DNA of 14,238 nucleotides from an uncultured Christensenellaceae bacterium (GTDB taxonomy: Bacteria; Bacillota; Clostridia; Christensenellales; Aristaeellaceae), in NCBI GenBank assembly GCA_905236495.1, contig CAJOPV010000179.1, positions 1 through 14,238 of the forward strand. The letters are read 5' to 3'. A program made the position numbers and the translations under genes. The notes below the pieces were generated by a model. That model searched no databases, was not told the DNA's origin, and was given only the letters and a program-made list of their open reading frames with translations. Below are positions 13,983-14,238 of this stretch, piece by piece; within the stretch, counting starts at the first letter, position 1, and every line of letters starts with the position of its first letter.

Positions 13983-14238
13983 TCAGCGGCGGCCGGCCTC
14001 CTTGATCTTGGCGGCCTTGCCCTGCAGATTGCGCAGATAATACAGCTTCGCCCGGCGGACCTTGCCCCGACGGATGACCTCGATATGATCGACCCGGGGA
14101 GAATGCAGCGGGAATGTACGTTCCACGCCGATGCCGTAAGACACGCGGCGGACGGTAAAGGTTTCCCGGCTGGAGCCGTTGCGCTTGGCAATCACAGTAC
14201 CCTCAAACGCCTGAAGACGTTCGCGGCTGCCTTCCACA
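13983..14238 (-). CDS. rplS: Ribosomal protein L19 (bL19), C-terminal part, cut by the window edge
   Basis: A structural protein of the large ribosomal subunit, located at the interface with the small subunit. The visible 84-85 residues cover about the last three quarters of the usual 110-120. Recognisable stretches are SRERLQAFEGTVIAKR, ETFTVRRVSYGIGVERTFPL, and GKVRRAKLYYLR. The reading frame is open to the right edge, so the true start lies outside; the GTG at 14237 is an internal valine codon. The stop is followed by a terminator, consistent with rplS ending the usual rpsP-rimM-trmD-rplS operon, of which the rest is not visible. Confidence 0.97.
   Translation of the reverse strand, partial: VEGSRERLQAFEGTVIAKRNGSSRETFTVRRVSYGIGVERTFPLHSPRVDHIEVIRRGKVRRAKLYYLRNLQGKAAKIKEAGRR

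Overview
This window looks like a chromosomal housekeeping segment from a moderately GC-rich member of the Bacillota, most likely class Clostridia. The reasons are the lysS-greA pairing, a short-form HisG encoded with a HisZ partner, a fused hisIE, a monofunctional hisB, strong Shine-Dalgarno sequences (AGGAGG-like) before almost every gene, and near-consensus sigma-A promoters. The exact order or family cannot be read from the sequence alone. I see no mobile element, CRISPR array, tRNA, rRNA or phage gene.

Layout. The left end (1-207) holds a good leftward promoter and possibly the first codons of a gene that runs off the window, then the terminator of the next operon. Positions 208-3036 form a leftward operon: membrane-anchored glycerophosphodiester phosphodiesterase, greA and lysS, driven by a promoter at 3090-3118. 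A divergent region of about 235 bp separates it from a rightward DEAD-box RNA helicase gene (3272-4459, TTG start, own extended -10 promoter). Downstream of the helicase lies about 150 bp able to form several hairpins, then a perfect 12-bp stem that can terminate transcription from both sides.

The centre (4648-12060) is one tightly packed leftward histidine operon, in transcription order hisZ-hisG-hisD-hisC-hisB-hisH-hisA-hisF-hisIE. Junctions are 4- to 8-bp overlaps or gaps of 12-13 bp, which points to translational coupling. The operon supplies every step from PRPP plus ATP to histidine except histidinol-phosphate phosphatase, which must come from elsewhere. Its promoter is close to consensus, its leader is too short for a T-box or attenuator, and a cluster of TAA(A/C)GCG repeats around the -35 box looks like a repressor operator.

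Right of the his promoter, a divergent gene (12233-13108) encodes a secreted NlpC/P60-type cysteine peptidase. It converges, with only 4 bp between stop codons, on proC (proline biosynthesis). The window ends inside rplS (ribosomal protein L19), which has its own terminator before proC.

I did not find a clearly new biological system. The observations most worth checking are the his operator candidate, the missing histidinol phosphatase, the structured segment after the helicase, and the NlpC/P60 protein with its large insert and unassigned C-terminus.
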